35,089 nt of DNA from Pseudomonadota bacterium (GCA_021815695.1 JAKAZT010000009.1:1-35089), one strand, 5' to 3'. Positions 17,991-27,842 are shown, counted from the first letter of the stretch. The notes: generated by a model from the sequence alone, not told the origin. Made by a program: numbers and translations.

Positions 17991-20252
17991 TCAGCCGATG
18001 CGCGCGATCCCGGGCTTGAACGGCATCCGCCGCAGGCGCACGCCGGTGGCGGCGAAGATCGCATTGGCCAGCGCCGGCGCCGCGCTGGGCACGCCCATCT
18101 CGCCGGCACCGGCCGGATCGGCCTGCGAGGGCACCTGGATCACCTCGACCTCGCGCGGCATCTCGGCCATGCGTGCCAGCGGATAATCGGGAAAGTTCTG
18201 CTGCACCACCGCACCGTCACGCACCGTGATCGCCAGGTTGAGCGCGGTCGACAGTGCGTCGAGGGTGCCGCCGCTGATCTGCGCGTCGACGCCATTGGGG
18301 TCGATCACCCGGCCGACGTCGGCCGCGGCGACCGCGCGATGGATGGCCAGCTTGCCGCCGCTGACCGACACCTCGAAGGCGTGCGCGACGTAACCGCCGA
18401 AGGTGAAGTGGCAGGCCAGACCGCGGCCGCGGCCGGCAGGCGCGCGGCTGCTCCAGCCGATACGCTGCGCCGCCAGCTGCAGCACGTTGGCGAGACGGCC
18501 GGTGTCGAGGGTCGGGCCGCCGTGGCTGGCATACGGCAGCAGACGCGGCGCGCCCAGCAGCGCCAGCCGCAACCTGAGCGGGTCCTGGCGGGTGGCGTGG
18601 GCGATCTCGTCGAGAAAGCTCTGCACCGCGAACGCGTTGGCGGTGTGGCCCGGAGCACGCCAGTTGCCGCGCGGCAGCGGAAAGTCGAGTGCGAACCACG
18701 CCAGTTCGAGATTGGCCACCATGCCGGCCGGCGGATCGTCGGGGTACAGCTCGGACGTCCACAGACGGTCGTCCGGCACGCCGCGCCGCCACAGCTTGGA
18801 CGTGCTGGCCAGATGCTGGCGCCAGGCCACGATATGGCCCTTGCGATCGACGCCGGCAGCCAGCGCATGCACGCCGAACGGACGATAGACGTCGTGGCCG
18901 AGATCGTCCTCGCGCGTCCACTGCAGCTTGATCGGCTTGCCCACCGCCTTGGCCAGCAGCACCGCCTCGGCGACGTAGTCGTTGTCGAGCCGGCGCCCGA
19001 AGCCGCCGCCGATGCGCGGCATCTCGATGCTGATCTGGCCGGCGTCGAGACCGGTGATCTGGCGCACCACGTCGAAAGCGCTGCGCGGCGTCTGGGTGGC
19101 TGCCATCAGGTAGGCGCGATCGGGGTCGATGCGCACCAGGCAGTTCTGCGGCTCCATCGTGGCGTGAGCGACGAACGGCACCGTGTACTGCGCCTGGATG
19201 CGCCGCGCGGCGGTGCGAAAGGCGTGCGCGAAATCGCCGTTGCGTCGCACCAGGGTGGTCGCCGCGCCCTTCAGCACGCGCTCGGCCTGGCCCTCCAGTG
19301 CCGTCGTCGACGCAGTGCCGCCGCTGCGCGACTTCCAGCGCACGTCGAGCGCGGCGCGGCCCTTCAGCGCCGACCAGGTGTCCCTGGCGAGCACCGCCAC
19401 GCCAGCCCCCAGCGGACCGCGCCCGAGCAGCGTGCCGGCCGGCATCGCCGGCAGCGGCAGAACCTGCTCGACGCCCTCGATCGCCAGCGCCGCGCCGGCA
19501 TCAAGGTGATCGAGCTCACCGTCGAAGTAGGGGCAACGCACGATCATCGCGATCAGGCCGTCACCCCAGTAATGGTCATAGCCGAACTTCTGCTGGCCGG
19601 TGACGATCGCCGGCACATCGACGCCCCGGGCTGCCTGACCGATCAGGCGATAGGCCTGCGGCGATTTCAGCGCCACGCCGGCATCGGGCAGACTCAGCTT
19701 GCCGGCATCCGCGGCCAGCTCGCCGTAGCCGAGTCGACGCGCATCGGGGGTGATCACCCAGCCCGCCTCGGTACGCAGCTGGTCGGGCGGCAATCCGGTG
19801 CGCGCGGCGGCGGCCTGCACCAGCAGCCAGCGCGCAGCGGCACCGGCCTGGCGCAGATCGCGCCAGGCGTCGGGAATGCTGGTGCTGCCACCCGCGCTCT
19901 GCGGTCCGTACAGCCAGCGCGGGGTGCCCTGGTCGTCCTCGACCCCCAGCGGCAGCGGCGTCACCGTCACCTGCGCCCAGTCGGCGTCCATCTCGTCGGC
20001 AATGATGCGCGGCAGCGACGTGCGCGTGCCCTGGCCCATGTCCGGCGTGCGCGCACCGATGATCACGCGGCCGTTGGGCTCGACGCGCACGAACGCATTC
20101 AGCGCGGTCCAGCTGTCGCCGAGGATGGCGAGGTCCTCGCGGCCGTCCTGCTGCGCCCACGCCCGCGCCGGAATGCCGACGACCAGCGCCCCGCCGGTGA
20201 CGGCGAGCACGCGCAGAAAGCCGCGGCGGGTGAAGCCGCTGCCCGCGCTCAC
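17991..20252 (-). CDS. Molybdopterin-binding large subunit of a xanthine dehydrogenase/aldehyde oxidase-family enzyme, Tat-exported
   Basis: This 753-residue catalytic subunit resembles the isoquinoline 1-oxidoreductase/aldehyde dehydrogenase branch (IorB-like) of molybdenum hydroxylases. The N-terminus is a twin-arginine signal ([27 protein letters not shown], Arg9-Arg10), so the holoenzyme is exported folded to the periplasm. Mo-cofactor motifs include [13 protein letters not shown] (about 410), and the catalytic Glu segment [17 protein letters not shown] lies near residue 715. The GTG start overlaps the stop of the Fe-S subunit (GTGA), so translation is coupled. No FAD subunit is present, so electrons probably leave via a cytochrome or another carrier. 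The substrate is unknown; aldehydes and N-heterocycles are typical of the family. Confidence 0.92.
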   Translation of the reverse strand: MSAGSGFTRRGFLRVLAVTGGALVVGIPARAWAQQDGREDLAILGDSWTALNAFVRVEPNGRVIIGARTPDMGQGTRTSLPRIIADEMDADWAQVTVTPLPLGVEDDQGTPRWLYGPQSAGGSTSIPDAWRDLRQAGAAARWLLVQAAAARTGLPPDQLRTEAGWVITPDARRLGYGELAADAGKLSLPDAGVALKSPQAYRLIGQAARGVDVPAIVTGQQKFGYDHYWGDGLIAMIVRCPYFDGELDHLDAGAALAIEGVEQVLPLPAMPAGTLLGRGPLGAGVAVLARDTWSALKGRAALDVRWKSRSGGTASTTALEGQAERVLKGAATTLVRRNGDFAHAFRTAARRIQAQYTVPFVAHATMEPQNCLVRIDPDRAYLMAATQTPRSAFDVVRQITGLDAGQISIEMPRIGGGFGRRLDNDYVAEAVLLAKAVGKPIKLQWTREDDLGHDVYRPFGVHALAAGVDRKGHIVAWRQHLASTSKLWRRGVPDDRLWTSELYPDDPPAGMVANLELAWFALDFPLPRGNWRAPGHTANAFAVQSFLDEIAHATRQDPLRLRLALLGAPRLLPYASHGGPTLDTGRLANVLQLAAQRIGWSSRAPAGRGRGLACHFTFGGYVAHAFEVSVSGGKLAIHRAVAAADVGRVIDPNGVDAQISGGTLDALSTALNLAITVRDGAVVQQNFPDYPLARMAEMPREVEVIQVPSQADPAGAGEMGVPSAAPALANAIFAATGVRLRRMPFKPGIARIG

Positions 20253-20776
20253 GGCGCCTCCCCGCTGGCGATCGCGGCGGCACGCCGGATCGCCCGGCGA
20301 ATGCGCGGATAGGTGCCGCAGCGGCACAGATTGGGAATGGCATCGATGTCGGCGTCGCTCGGCTGCGGCTTGCGCGCCAGCAGTTCGGCCGCGGCCAGCA
20401 ATTGGCCGGCCTGGCAGTAACCGCACTGCGGCACATCCTCGTCGATCCAGGCGCGCTGCACCGGATGCAGGCGACCCAGCGGGTCGGCCAGGCCCTCGAC
20501 CGTGGTGACGTTGCGCCCGCGCGCCGCAAGGACCGGGGTCAGGCAGGCGCGCGCCGGCTTGCCGTCGATCAGCACCGTGCAGGCGCCGCAGGCGCCCACG
20601 CCGCAGCCGTACTTGGCGCCGGTCAGCCGCAGCACGTCCCGCAGCCACCACAGCAACGGCATGTCGGGATCGCCGGTGTGCACGTAGCGCTCGCCGTTGA
20701 CGGTGAGTTCGACGCCGGTGCGTCGGGGCTCCGGCACGATCCCGGACGCGGATGGAGTCGGCGGCGGCAGGGGCAT
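20249..20776 (-). CDS. (2Fe-2S)-binding small subunit of the molybdenum hydroxylase
   Basis: This 175-residue electron-transfer subunit carries two [2Fe-2S] clusters. The N-terminal plant-type ferredoxin domain has [21 protein letters not shown] (Cys58, 63, 66 and 78). The C-terminal helical domain has CGYCQAGQ and [13 protein letters not shown]. It is IorA-like and lacks its own signal, so it is presumably carried through Tat by the large subunit. The start at 20776 has GGAG 7 nt upstream. It directly precedes and overlaps the large-subunit gene. A YeiH-type transporter gene ends 68 nt upstream on the same strand, so the three may form one transcript. Confidence 0.94.
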   Translation of the reverse strand: MPLPPPTPSASGIVPEPRRTGVELTVNGERYVHTGDPDMPLLWWLRDVLRLTGAKYGCGVGACGACTVLIDGKPARACLTPVLAARGRNVTTVEGLADPLGRLHPVQRAWIDEDVPQCGYCQAGQLLAAAELLARKPQPSDADIDAIPNLCRCGTYPRIRRAIRRAAAIASGEAP

Positions 20777-20844
20777 GGCGGAGCTCCGGAAGGACACCCG
20801 CGATTGTCGCACCACGCGCCCGACCGGAGCAGCAGGAGCGGGCG

Positions 20845-21939
20845 CTACAGTTTGCCGATCGCCTGTTGCACCAGCAGGCTGCTGCTGGCCACCGCCGCCC
20901 ACACGCCAAGCCCCAGCAGGATCGGCCGCGCGCCGGTCGCCGCCATGCGCCGCAGGTCCGACGACAGGCCGATCGAGGTCAGCGCGACGATGATCAGGAA
21001 GGTCGCGGCATCCTGGATGCCCGGCAGCAGGAGCGCCGGAATCAGTCCGGCGGTACGCACCGCCGACGCCAGCAGAAACCACAGAATGAACCACGGAAAG
21101 ATGCGGCGCAGACTGAAGCCGGTGGTGCCGCGCTGCTTTTGCCGCCAGGCCTCGTAGAGCGCCAACACCAGACACACCGGGATGATCAGGGTCGAGCGCG
21201 TCAGCTTGACGATGGTGGCGTAGTCGCCGGCGGCATGCGAGTAGCTGTAGGCAGCCGCCACTACCGACGAGGTGTCGTTGATCGCGGTGCCGGCCCACAT
21301 CCCGAAGCCGAGATTCGACAGATGCATCAGGTGACCCAGCGCCGGGAACAGCAGCACCGCGACCAGGTTGAACAGGAAGATCGTCGAGATCGCGAACGCC
21401 GTCTCGTGCTCGTCGGCGCGCACGATCGGTGTCACCGCCGCGATCGCCGAGCCGCCGCAGATCGCGGTACCGACGCCGATCAGCAGCATCAGCGTGCCGG
21501 GCACCTTGAGCAGGCGACCCAGCCCCCAGGCGGCGATGAAGGCCGCCGTCATCGTCACCAGGGTCACCGACAGCGACTGCAACCCGGTGTGCGCGACCGT
21601 GCTAAGGCTGAGACCGAAGCCCAGCGCCACCACCGACCACTGCAGCACCTTGCGGGCGGCAAGGCGGATGCCCGGCTGAAACACCGCGCCGGGCGCGCGC
21701 AGGTTGCGCACCAGCACCCCCAGCACGATGCCGAACACCGGTCCGCCGACCAGCGGTTCGAGCCGCCCGAGCAGCAGCGCCAGCCCGGCGATGGCCACGG
21801 TCAATGCCAGCCCCGGCACGTGCGCCAGCGGCGATGCCGGGTCCGGCGTCTGCGCCAGGCCGACGTTGTCGGCGACGGTGACGTCGATCGCCGCAGGCTC
21901 GGCAAGCTCGATGACTTCGTCGGTGGACGGCAGGGGCAT
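20845..21939 (-). CDS. yeiH: YeiH-family putative sulfate/sulfite exporter
   Basis: This 364-residue polytopic protein has about 10 hydrophobic segments, of the UPF0324/YeiH family (Cons_hypoth698). Conserved stretches include [45 protein letters not shown] and [11 protein letters not shown]. In E. coli yeiH is controlled by the divergent LysR-type regulator YeiE, and the same divergent pairing is seen here. The transport substrate is not firmly proven; sulfite and sulfate are proposed. The ATG at 21939 has GAGG 8 nt upstream and is preferred over the GTG two codons earlier. The N-terminal 40 residues are polar and cytoplasmic. Confidence 0.9.
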   Translation of the reverse strand: MPLPSTDEVIELAEPAAIDVTVADNVGLAQTPDPASPLAHVPGLALTVAIAGLALLLGRLEPLVGGPVFGIVLGVLVRNLRAPGAVFQPGIRLAARKVLQWSVVALGFGLSLSTVAHTGLQSLSVTLVTMTAAFIAAWGLGRLLKVPGTLMLLIGVGTAICGGSAIAAVTPIVRADEHETAFAISTIFLFNLVAVLLFPALGHLMHLSNLGFGMWAGTAINDTSSVVAAAYSYSHAAGDYATIVKLTRSTLIIPVCLVLALYEAWRQKQRGTTGFSLRRIFPWFILWFLLASAVRTAGLIPALLLPGIQDAATFLIIVALTSIGLSSDLRRMAATGARPILLGLGVWAAVASSSLLVQQAIGKL

Positions 21940-21996
21940 GCGCACATCCTCGCAGGAGCGCGCAGTCTGGCGGCCAGGGTCCCGATAAGCCTATTC

Positions 21997-22011
21997 GCGA
22001 TTCCTGATCGC
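21997..22011. promoter_or_regulatory. Candidate LysR-type operator in the yeiH/lysR intergenic region
   Basis: A perfect inverted repeat GCGAT-TCCTG-ATCGC is centred between the divergent yeiH and LysR-type genes, which are 89 bp apart. Size and placement fit an autoregulatory LysR site, though the exact T-N11-A form is not clean. A CATAAT hexamer (22015-22020) just to its right could be the -10 of the regulator gene, which would make its mRNA nearly leaderless. Confidence 0.5.
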
Positions 22012-22028
22012 ATGCATAATCGAAACTG

Positions 22029-22967
22029 ATGATCGGAATCAGCCCGCGCCAGCTCGAGGTGTTCGCCGCGGTTGCCACGCACGGCAGCGTGCGCGTCGCC
22101 GCCGAACAGCTGCATCTGACCCAGCCCGCCGCCAGCATGGCGCTGGCCGGACTCGAGCGCCGCCTCGACGTCGTGCTGTTCGATCGCTCGCAGAGGCGCC
22201 TGCATCTCAACGCACGCGGCCGCGCGCTGCTGCCGCTGGCCCGCGAGGTCCTGCTGCGGCTGCAGGAGATCGAGCGCCGCGGCAACGCCTCCACGGCGGC
22301 ACTGAGCGGCGAGTTGCGCATCGGCACCAGCAACACGGTCGGCAACTACCGCATCGGCGAATTGCTCGGCGGCTTCATCGCCGCGCACCCGCAGGTGGCC
22401 GTGCGGCTGACCGTGGACAACACCGCGGCGGTGCTGGCACAGCTGCGCGACTATGCGCTGGACGCCGCCTGCGTCGAGGGCACGGTGGCCGATGCCGCCC
22501 TGGAAGCCCTGCCCTGGCGCGAAGACACGCTGGTGGTCTGCGCGCGGCCGGATCATGCGCTGACGCGGCGCAAACGGCTGCGCGTGGCGGATTTCGCCGG
22601 CGCGCGCTGGATCCTGCGCGAGCCCGGATCGGCGACCCGCGTGCTGGCCGAGCGCGCGCTGGCGCGGCTGCCGGCCGGCGAGACGGTGCTCGAACTCGAT
22701 CAGACCGAGGCGATCAAGCAGGCCGTGGTGGCGGGGCTGGGCATTGCCTGCCTGCCGGCGGTCGCGGTGCACGACAGCGTCAGCGCCGGCCGCCTGGCAG
22801 TGCTGGCGACGCCATTCCTCGAATTGCGCCGCACGCTGCAGCTGGTGGTCGGCCGCGGCCGCTATCGCGGCGCCTTGCTGGATGCCTTTCTCGCCGCGGC
22901 TCGCGCGGCCCCGACGCTGCCACCCGCGGCCGCGACGAAGCGCCGCGGTCGATCCGTCACGGCCTGA
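22029..22967 (+). CDS. LysR-type transcriptional regulator (YeiE-like)
   Basis: This 312-residue LysR-family regulator has an N-terminal winged helix-turn-helix (SPRQLEVFAAVATHGSVRVAAEQLHLTQPAASMALAGLERRLDVVLFDR, about 5-55), a linker helix and a periplasmic-binding-like effector domain starting with LRIGTSNTVGNY. Its divergent position beside yeiH and the overall sequence suggest a YeiE-like regulator, which in E. coli responds to sulfite; this is inference. The C-terminal tail is basic (ATKRRGRSVTA). It converges on ptsI with only 6 bp between stop codons and no terminator visible, so transcripts may run into each other. Confidence 0.92.
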   Translation: MIGISPRQLEVFAAVATHGSVRVAAEQLHLTQPAASMALAGLERRLDVVLFDRSQRRLHLNARGRALLPLAREVLLRLQEIERRGNASTAALSGELRIGTSNTVGNYRIGELLGGFIAAHPQVAVRLTVDNTAAVLAQLRDYALDAACVEGTVADAALEALPWREDTLVVCARPDHALTRRKRLRVADFAGARWILREPGSATRVLAERALARLPAGETVLELDQTEAIKQAVVAGLGIACLPAVAVHDSVSAGRLAVLATPFLELRRTLQLVVGRGRYRGALLDAFLAAARAAPTLPPAAATKRRGRSVTA

Positions 22968-22973
22968 CCCGCG

Positions 22974-24698
22974 CTACCCGCGCGGCAACAGTGCCGCCAC
23001 GGCGTCGCGATCGGCCGCGCGCACCAGTCGCGGCGCCAGAGCGCGCAGCGCGCCCACATCCAGTCCGGCCAGGCGTTCACGCACCGCCAGCAGTCGCGCC
23101 GGATGCATGCTGAACTCGGTCAGTCCGAGCGCCAGCAGCAGCGGCAACTGCGCCGGCTCGCCGGCGATCTCGCCGCACAGGCTGACCGGACGGCCGGCGC
23201 GGCGCCCGGCCGCGACCACATGCGCGATCAGCCGCAGCAGCGCCGGATGCAGCGGGTCGTACAGTTCGCCCAGGGCGTCGTTGCCGCGATCGGCGGCCAG
23301 CACATACTGCGTCAGATCGTTGGTGCCGATGGCGGCGAAATCGGAGAGCTCCAGCAGCGCACGCGCGCACAGCGCCGCCGCCGGCACCTCGATCATGGCG
23401 CCGACCGCGACCGCGTCGGGGATGGCATGCCCCTCGCCGCGCAGCGCCACGGCGCAGGCATCGACGTGTGCCCGCGCGGCGCGCAACTCGGCCGCGGTGG
23501 TGACCATCGGCAGCAGGATGCGCAACGGCCCCAGCACCGCCGCGCGCAGCATCGCGCGCAACTGGGTGCGAAACACGGCGGGCTGGCGCAGCGACAGGCG
23601 CAGGCCGCGCACGCCCAGCGCCGGATTGGGTTCGGCCGCCAGCGCCAGACTGCTGCCGTCGGCCTTGTCGGCGCCGATGTCGAGCGTGCGCACGGTGACG
23701 CTGCGGCCGCCCATGCCCAGCACCAGCTCGCGATAGGCCTCGAATTGCTCGTCCTCGCCCGGCAGCGCGGCGCGGTGCAGAAACAGGAACTCGGTGCGAT
23801 ACAGGCCGACGCCGTCGGCGCCGAGCGCGCGCGCCGCGGCGATTTCGGCGCCGCGTTCGGCATTGGCCTGCAGGTCGATGCGCCGGCCGTCGCGACTGCG
23901 GCTGGGCGCATGCGCGAATCCGGCGCGCCGCTGCTCGTCGCGCACGGCGTCGCGCTGCCACTGGCGATAGCGCGCCAGATCCTGCGCGGCCGGATGCAGC
24001 ACCGCCTCGCCGCGCTCGCCGTCGATCAGCACGAGGTCGTCGTCGCCGACCGCGTCAAGCGCCTCGTGCACCCCGGTCAGCATCGGCAGGCGCAGGCTGC
24101 GGGCGAGGATCGCGCTGTGCGAATAGGCGCTGCCGCTGCTTGCCAGCACGCCGAGCAGACCGTGATTGGCCAGCGCGGCGACCTCCGCCGGTGTCGGGCT
24201 TTCGGCCACCAGGATGTCGCCGACGCGCGCGGCGAGACGCCGCTCCTCGACGCTGGTATCGCGCTCGAGCGCCGCCAGCACGCGGCCGATCACCTGGTCG
24301 AAATCCTCGCGGCGGCTGCGCAGGTAGGGATCGGCCATGGCGCCGAACAGCGCGCCGAGGCGGTCGCGCTGCGCGATCAGCGCCGCAGCGGCACGGCAGC
24401 GGCCGGTACGGATCATCGCCAGCAATCCGGCGTGCAGTTCGGGATCGTCGAGCAGCAGGGCGTGGGCGTCGAGAAACGGCTCGGCCTCGCGCCGGAGCAC
24501 ACCCTGCAGGCGCCCGCGCACCTCGACGATCTCGGCGCGGGCATGCGCCAGCGCGGCCTCGAGGCGAATGATCTCGGCCTCGACCTCGGTCGCTTCCAGC
24601 GGTCGCGCATCGGCGTTGTAGCGGCGCGGCTGCACCCGCCGCGCGCGACCCAGCGCCATGCCCGGCGCGACCGCGACCCCGGTCAGCACGCGCCTCAT
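22974..24698 (-). CDS. ptsI: Phosphoenolpyruvate-protein phosphotransferase (PTS enzyme I)
   Basis: Enzyme I takes phosphate from PEP and passes it to HPr. It has 574 residues with the usual order: an N-terminal HPr-binding and phosphohistidine domain with active His194 (SAYSHSAILARSLRLP), then a C-terminal PEP-binding TIM barrel with GLYRTEFLFLHR and catalytic Cys in LCGEIAGEP (about residue 505). There is no N-terminal GAF domain, so it is PtsI-like rather than PtsP. It lies 28 nt after ptsH, in an array without sugar permease subunits, so it most likely feeds the regulatory PTS. The Shine-Dalgarno is weak; no other start in frame is better. Confidence 0.95.
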   Translation of the reverse strand: MRRVLTGVAVAPGMALGRARRVQPRRYNADARPLEATEVEAEIIRLEAALAHARAEIVEVRGRLQGVLRREAEPFLDAHALLLDDPELHAGLLAMIRTGRCRAAAALIAQRDRLGALFGAMADPYLRSRREDFDQVIGRVLAALERDTSVEERRLAARVGDILVAESPTPAEVAALANHGLLGVLASSGSAYSHSAILARSLRLPMLTGVHEALDAVGDDDLVLIDGERGEAVLHPAAQDLARYRQWQRDAVRDEQRRAGFAHAPSRSRDGRRIDLQANAERGAEIAAARALGADGVGLYRTEFLFLHRAALPGEDEQFEAYRELVLGMGGRSVTVRTLDIGADKADGSSLALAAEPNPALGVRGLRLSLRQPAVFRTQLRAMLRAAVLGPLRILLPMVTTAAELRAARAHVDACAVALRGEGHAIPDAVAVGAMIEVPAAALCARALLELSDFAAIGTNDLTQYVLAADRGNDALGELYDPLHPALLRLIAHVVAAGRRAGRPVSLCGEIAGEPAQLPLLLALGLTEFSMHPARLLAVRERLAGLDVGALRALAPRLVRAADRDAVAALLPRG

Positions 24699-24726
24699 CG
24701 CGACACCCGGCGGACGGCGGCGGCGT

Positions 24727-24996
24727 TCATGCGCCCTCGTCGAACTTGCGATCGAACAGATCGATCACCGCCGCCAGCGCCGCCGCCGCGTCGTCGCCCT
24801 CGGCGCGCACGGTCAGCACGCTGCCCTGCCCGGCCGCCAGCATCATCACGCCCATGATGCTCTTGGCGTTGATCTCGCGGCCGTGGTGCAGCAGCCAGAC
24901 GCTGGCGCGAAAGTCCTGCAGCAGCTGCACCAGCTTGGCCGCCGCGCGCGCGTGCAGACCGAGCCGGTTGCTGATGACGATGTCCTGTTGCTGCAT
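24727..24996 (-). CDS. ptsH: HPr phosphocarrier protein
   Basis: This 89-residue HPr relays phosphate from enzyme I to the EIIA proteins. The active His15 is in RLGLHARAAAKL, and the regulatory Ser46 is in NAKSIMGVMML. The Ser46 motif matters because an HPr kinase/phosphorylase gene is encoded three genes upstream, so Ser46 is probably a real phosphorylation site here. A GGGGGA sequence just upstream of the ATG fixes the start. A 133-bp gap from the EIIA-Man gene separates it from the upstream genes, which could hold an internal promoter, though none is evident. Confidence 0.96.
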   Translation of the reverse strand: MQQQDIVISNRLGLHARAAAKLVQLLQDFRASVWLLHHGREINAKSIMGVMMLAAGQGSVLTVRAEGDDAAAALAAVIDLFDRKFDEGA

Positions 24997-25129
24997 GAGT
25001 CCCCCGCGCGATCGCCGGACCGGGAGCCGGCTCCGACGCAAGCATGCTGGCACACCGCGGCAACGTCGAGTCCCGCCGCGCCGCGCGACCGGCGCCGGCG
25101 GTGCCGGCGGTTTCAGGCGCGGCGCGAGG

Positions 25130-25528
25130 TCACGGCGCGGCGCCGTCGGGCACGATGCCGCCACGGCCGCCGCTGGCGGCGATCCCGGCCAGCTCGTCGA
25201 GCGGCCGCTCGGCGTAATTGAGCACGCGCAGCAGCATCGGCAGGTTGAGCCCGGCCACGCAGCGCACGCGCGCGCCGCGCTCGCGCAGGCGCTGGGCGAC
25301 GTTGCAAGGCGTGGCACCGTACAGGTCCGACAGCACCAGCACGCCGTCGCCGCGATCGAGATCGCGCGCGTGGTGGGCGGCATCGGCCAGCGCGCGGTCG
25401 GGATCGGCGCTGGCGGCGACCTCGAACTGGTCCAGGGTATCGGGCAACCGCGACAGCACGTGCCGGGCGGCGGCGCTGAGCGCGCTGGCGACGCCCTCGT
25501 GGGTGACCAGCAGGATGCCGACGGCCAT
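25130..25528 (-). CDS. PTS EIIA component, mannose/fructose (EIIA-Man) family
   Basis: This 132-residue EIIA-Man-type domain has the phosphorylatable His10 in the N-terminal ILLVTHEGVA motif, and SDLYGATPCNVAQRL in the middle corresponds to the family loop. It starts 3 nt after the rapZ stop. No EIIB, EIIC or EIID genes are present, so it probably acts as a regulatory phosphoacceptor rather than in sugar uptake. Similar stand-alone EIIA-Man genes next to rapZ and ptsH occur in many proteobacteria. Confidence 0.93.
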   Translation of the reverse strand: MAVGILLVTHEGVASALSAAARHVLSRLPDTLDQFEVAASADPDRALADAAHHARDLDRGDGVLVLSDLYGATPCNVAQRLRERGARVRCVAGLNLPMLLRVLNYAERPLDELAGIAASGGRGGIVPDGAAP

Positions 25529-25531
25529 CGC

Positions 25532-26398
25532 CTACTCGATCTCGCGATGAAAGCTGAGCACGTGCGCGTGACCGTCGCGGAAGTGCTCGGCGAGGCGTTC
25601 GGCCAGATAGACCGAACGATGGCGTCCGCCGGTGCAGCCGATGCTGACGGTGACGTAGCTGCGGTCCTCGCCCTCGAAGCGCGGCAGCCAGGTGTCGAGC
25701 AGGCGGATCAGGTCAGCCAGGTACTCGCGCACCGCAGGCTGGGCTTCGAGATAGGTGCGCACCGCCGCATCCTTGCCCGACAACGGCCGCAGCGTCGGTT
25801 CCCAGTGCGGATTGGGCAGGCAGCGGGCGTCGAACACGAAGTCGGCGTCCGGCGGCAGGCCCTTGCGGTAGGCGAAGGACTCGAACATCAGCGTCAGCCC
25901 GCGCTCGCTCAGGCCGTAGCCGGTCGCGATCAGCCGGCGCAGCTGATGCACGTTGAGCTCGCTGGAATCGATCACGCGGTCGGCGAGCGCCGCCAGCGGC
26001 TTGAGCAGGGTGCGCTCGCGCGCGATGGCGCCGGCCAGCGACAGCCCGGCGCCGGACAGCGGATGCCGGCGGCGTGTCTCCGCGTAGCGCTTCAGCAGGA
26101 CCTCGTCGCGCGCCTCGACGAACACCAGCTCGGCGGCGGTACCGGCCGCGGCCAGCTCGGCCAGCACCGTCGGCATGCGCTCCAGCTCGCCGCCGCGGGT
26201 GCGCACGTCCACGCCGATGGCGATGCGACGCGGGCCGGCGACATCGCTCACCAGGGCGCGCACCAGCGCCGGCATCAGCGCCACCGGCAGGTTGTCGACG
26301 CAGTAGTAGCCGAGGTCCTCGAGGGCGCGCAGGGCGACCGTCTTGCCGCCCCCGGAAAGGCCGGTCAGCACCACGATGCGCGACGCTTCGCCGTTCAT
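25532..26398 (-). CDS. rapZ: RNase adapter protein / nucleotide-binding protein RapZ
   Basis: This 288-residue RapZ (YhbJ/YvcJ) has a Walker A motif GLSGGGKT (residues 13-20), DNLPVALMP after the first lobe, and the C-terminal block YVTVSIGCTGGRHRSVYLAERLAEHF. In E. coli, RapZ senses glucosamine-6-phosphate and directs RNase E to the sRNA GlmZ, and thus controls GlmS. Whether that circuit exists in this lineage is not shown. It begins 4 nt after hprK and ends 3 nt before the EIIA-Man gene, consistent with one operon. It connects amino-sugar supply with the LPS and peptidoglycan genes in the same region. Confidence 0.96.
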   Translation of the reverse strand: MNGEASRIVVLTGLSGGGKTVALRALEDLGYYCVDNLPVALMPALVRALVSDVAGPRRIAIGVDVRTRGGELERMPTVLAELAAAGTAAELVFVEARDEVLLKRYAETRRRHPLSGAGLSLAGAIARERTLLKPLAALADRVIDSSELNVHQLRRLIATGYGLSERGLTLMFESFAYRKGLPPDADFVFDARCLPNPHWEPTLRPLSGKDAAVRTYLEAQPAVREYLADLIRLLDTWLPRFEGEDRSYVTVSIGCTGGRHRSVYLAERLAEHFRDGHAHVLSFHREIE

Positions 26399-26402
26399 GC
26401 GC

Positions 26403-27353
26403 TCACCAGGGCGGCAGGCGGCGCAACTGGTGCGCCTGGCGGTCGATGAAGGTCTGCGCGGGGTCGATCCCCTTGCCCTTGAGCATGTGGCTGCGCACCG
26501 CGGCTTCGACCAGCACCGCGAGATTGCGCCCCGGCGCGACCGGAATGGTGATCACCGGCACCTTGACATCGAACAGCTCGCGCACGCCGGTCACGCCCGT
26601 CAGCCGCAGCATGCCGTCGGGGTCGCCGGACGCGCCCTGCGGCTGCAGATGCACGATCAGGCGCAGGTATTTGGAGTCCTTGACCGCGGTATGGCCGAAC
26701 ATCTCGCGCACGTTGAGCACGCCCAGCCCGCGCACCTCGATCAGGTCGCGCAGCATTTCCGGGCAGCTGCCATCGATCACGTCGGGCGCGATCAGGGTGA
26801 ACTCGGGTGCGTCGTCGGCGACCAGGCGATGGCCGCGGGTCAGCAGCTCCAGTGCCAGCTCGCTCTTGCCGGTGCCGGACTCGCCGGTGATCAGCACGCC
26901 GATCGAATACACCTCGACGAACACGCCGTGCAGGGTCAGCGAGCGCGCCAGCAGGCGTGCCAGGTGGTACTGCAGCCAGGTCAGCAGTTCGTGGCCGCGC
27001 TTGGCGCTGATCCACAGCGGCGTGCCGGTCTCGTCGGCGGCCTCGCGCAGGTCGGCGGGCACCGCCTGGTCCTTGCTCACGATCAGCGCCAGCGGCCGCT
27101 GGGCGACGATCTTCTGCACCGTCTCCCAGCGCTGGCGCGCCTCCAGGGCGTCGAGGTAGGCGAGTTCCTCGGTGCCGATGATCTGCACCTTGTTGGGATA
27201 AATGACGTTGAGATAGCCGACCAGCGAGGGTCGCCGCGCCTGGGCGGCGCCGGGCTCGAGCACGCGCGCCTCGCCGCGCAGGCCGGCCAGCCAGCGCAGT
27301 GCCAGGCGCTCGTGCACCCCGTCATACAGCTGTCGAGCGGTCAGTCGGTCCAC
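26403..27353 (-). CDS. hprK: HPr kinase/phosphorylase
   Basis: This 316-residue bifunctional enzyme phosphorylates and dephosphorylates HPr on Ser46. The N-terminal domain (about 1-130) is followed by the catalytic HGVFVEVYS region (His142), the P-loop GESGTGKS (157-164) and [12 protein letters not shown]. The family signature [15 protein letters not shown] lies near residue 205. The GTG at 27353 is chosen because homologues begin with a segment like [10 protein letters not shown]. An ATG at 27401 would add 16 residues and overlap ptsN by 22 nt and remains possible. Together with Ser46 of HPr this gives a serine-phosphorylation input to the PTS, as known in several proteobacteria that lack sugar PTS permeases. 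Confidence 0.95.
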   Translation of the reverse strand: MDRLTARQLYDGVHERLALRWLAGLRGEARVLEPGAAQARRPSLVGYLNVIYPNKVQIIGTEELAYLDALEARQRWETVQKIVAQRPLALIVSKDQAVPADLREAADETGTPLWISAKRGHELLTWLQYHLARLLARSLTLHGVFVEVYSIGVLITGESGTGKSELALELLTRGHRLVADDAPEFTLIAPDVIDGSCPEMLRDLIEVRGLGVLNVREMFGHTAVKDSKYLRLIVHLQPQGASGDPDGMLRLTGVTGVRELFDVKVPVITIPVAPGRNLAVLVEAAVRSHMLKGKGIDPAQTFIDRQAHQLRRLPPW

Positions 27354-27379
27354 ACGGCTCCCGATGCCGGCGTCGCGGC

Positions 27380-27838
27380 TCAGCCGGCGCGGCGCGTCCA
27401 TTCTGCCAGTTCGGCGCGCAGACCCGCAGCATCCGTGGCGGTACGCAGTCGCTCGAGCAGGCCGGGATCGGCCAGCGCCTCCGCCATCTCGGCCAGCAGC
27501 GCCAGCTGGGCGGTGGTGTACTGCACCGGAACCGCCAGCACCGCCACCAGGTCCACCGGCAAGCCGTCGGCCGCGCCGAAATCCACACCGCGGGCCAGCC
27601 GGAACAGTCCGGCGCGCGGCGCGGTCAGGCCCTCGCAGCGGCCGTGCGGCAAGGCGGCGCCGGCGCCGAGACCGGTGCCACCCAGGCGTTCGCGTTCATT
27701 CAGCGCATCCAGCAGCCGCAGGGCCACCGCCGCATCCGGAGCCAGCCGGCGGGCGATGTCCTCGAGCAGGCGGTGCCTGCTGCCGGCGGCGAGTCCGACC
27801 GCGCACGCGGTCGGACCCAGCAACTCCACGAAATGCAT
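27380..27838 (-). CDS. ptsN: Nitrogen-regulatory PTS EIIA component (EIIA-Ntr)
   Basis: This 152-residue EIIA of the fructose/Ntr type has its phosphorylation site at His65 in [11 protein letters not shown]. In characterised bacteria EIIA-Ntr couples its phosphorylation state to potassium transport, sigma-54-related and stress functions. The gene starts 4 nt after hpf and is in the usual rpoN-hpf-ptsN order. The start at 27838 (MHFVELL) fits the family, although the Shine-Dalgarno is weak. Codons 8-15 contain a perfect 10-bp inverted repeat in the DNA (27793-27816). Confidence 0.94.
   Translation of the reverse strand: MHFVELLGPTACAVGLAAGSRHRLLEDIARRLAPDAAVALRLLDALNERERLGGTGLGAGAALPHGRCEGLTAPRAGLFRLARGVDFGAADGLPVDLVAVLAVPVQYTTAQLALLAEMAEALADPGLLERLRTATDAAGLRAELAEWTRRAG
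27793..27816 (-). repeat. Perfect hairpin within the 5' end of ptsN
   Basis: A 10-bp perfect inverted repeat (GTCCGACCGC, 4-nt loop, GCGGTCGGAC) starts 23 nt into the ptsN coding sequence. In mRNA it would form a very stable stem just after the initiation region. It may affect ptsN translation or RNA processing, or may be chance in GC-rich coding sequence. Confidence 0.55.
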
Positions 27839-27842
27839 GCGC

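Noticed and set aside
22974-24698. Several long open frames antisense or frame-shifted to ptsI
   Set aside because: Low-complexity Arg/Ala/Gln-rich translations without family motifs; the minus-strand ptsI is complete.
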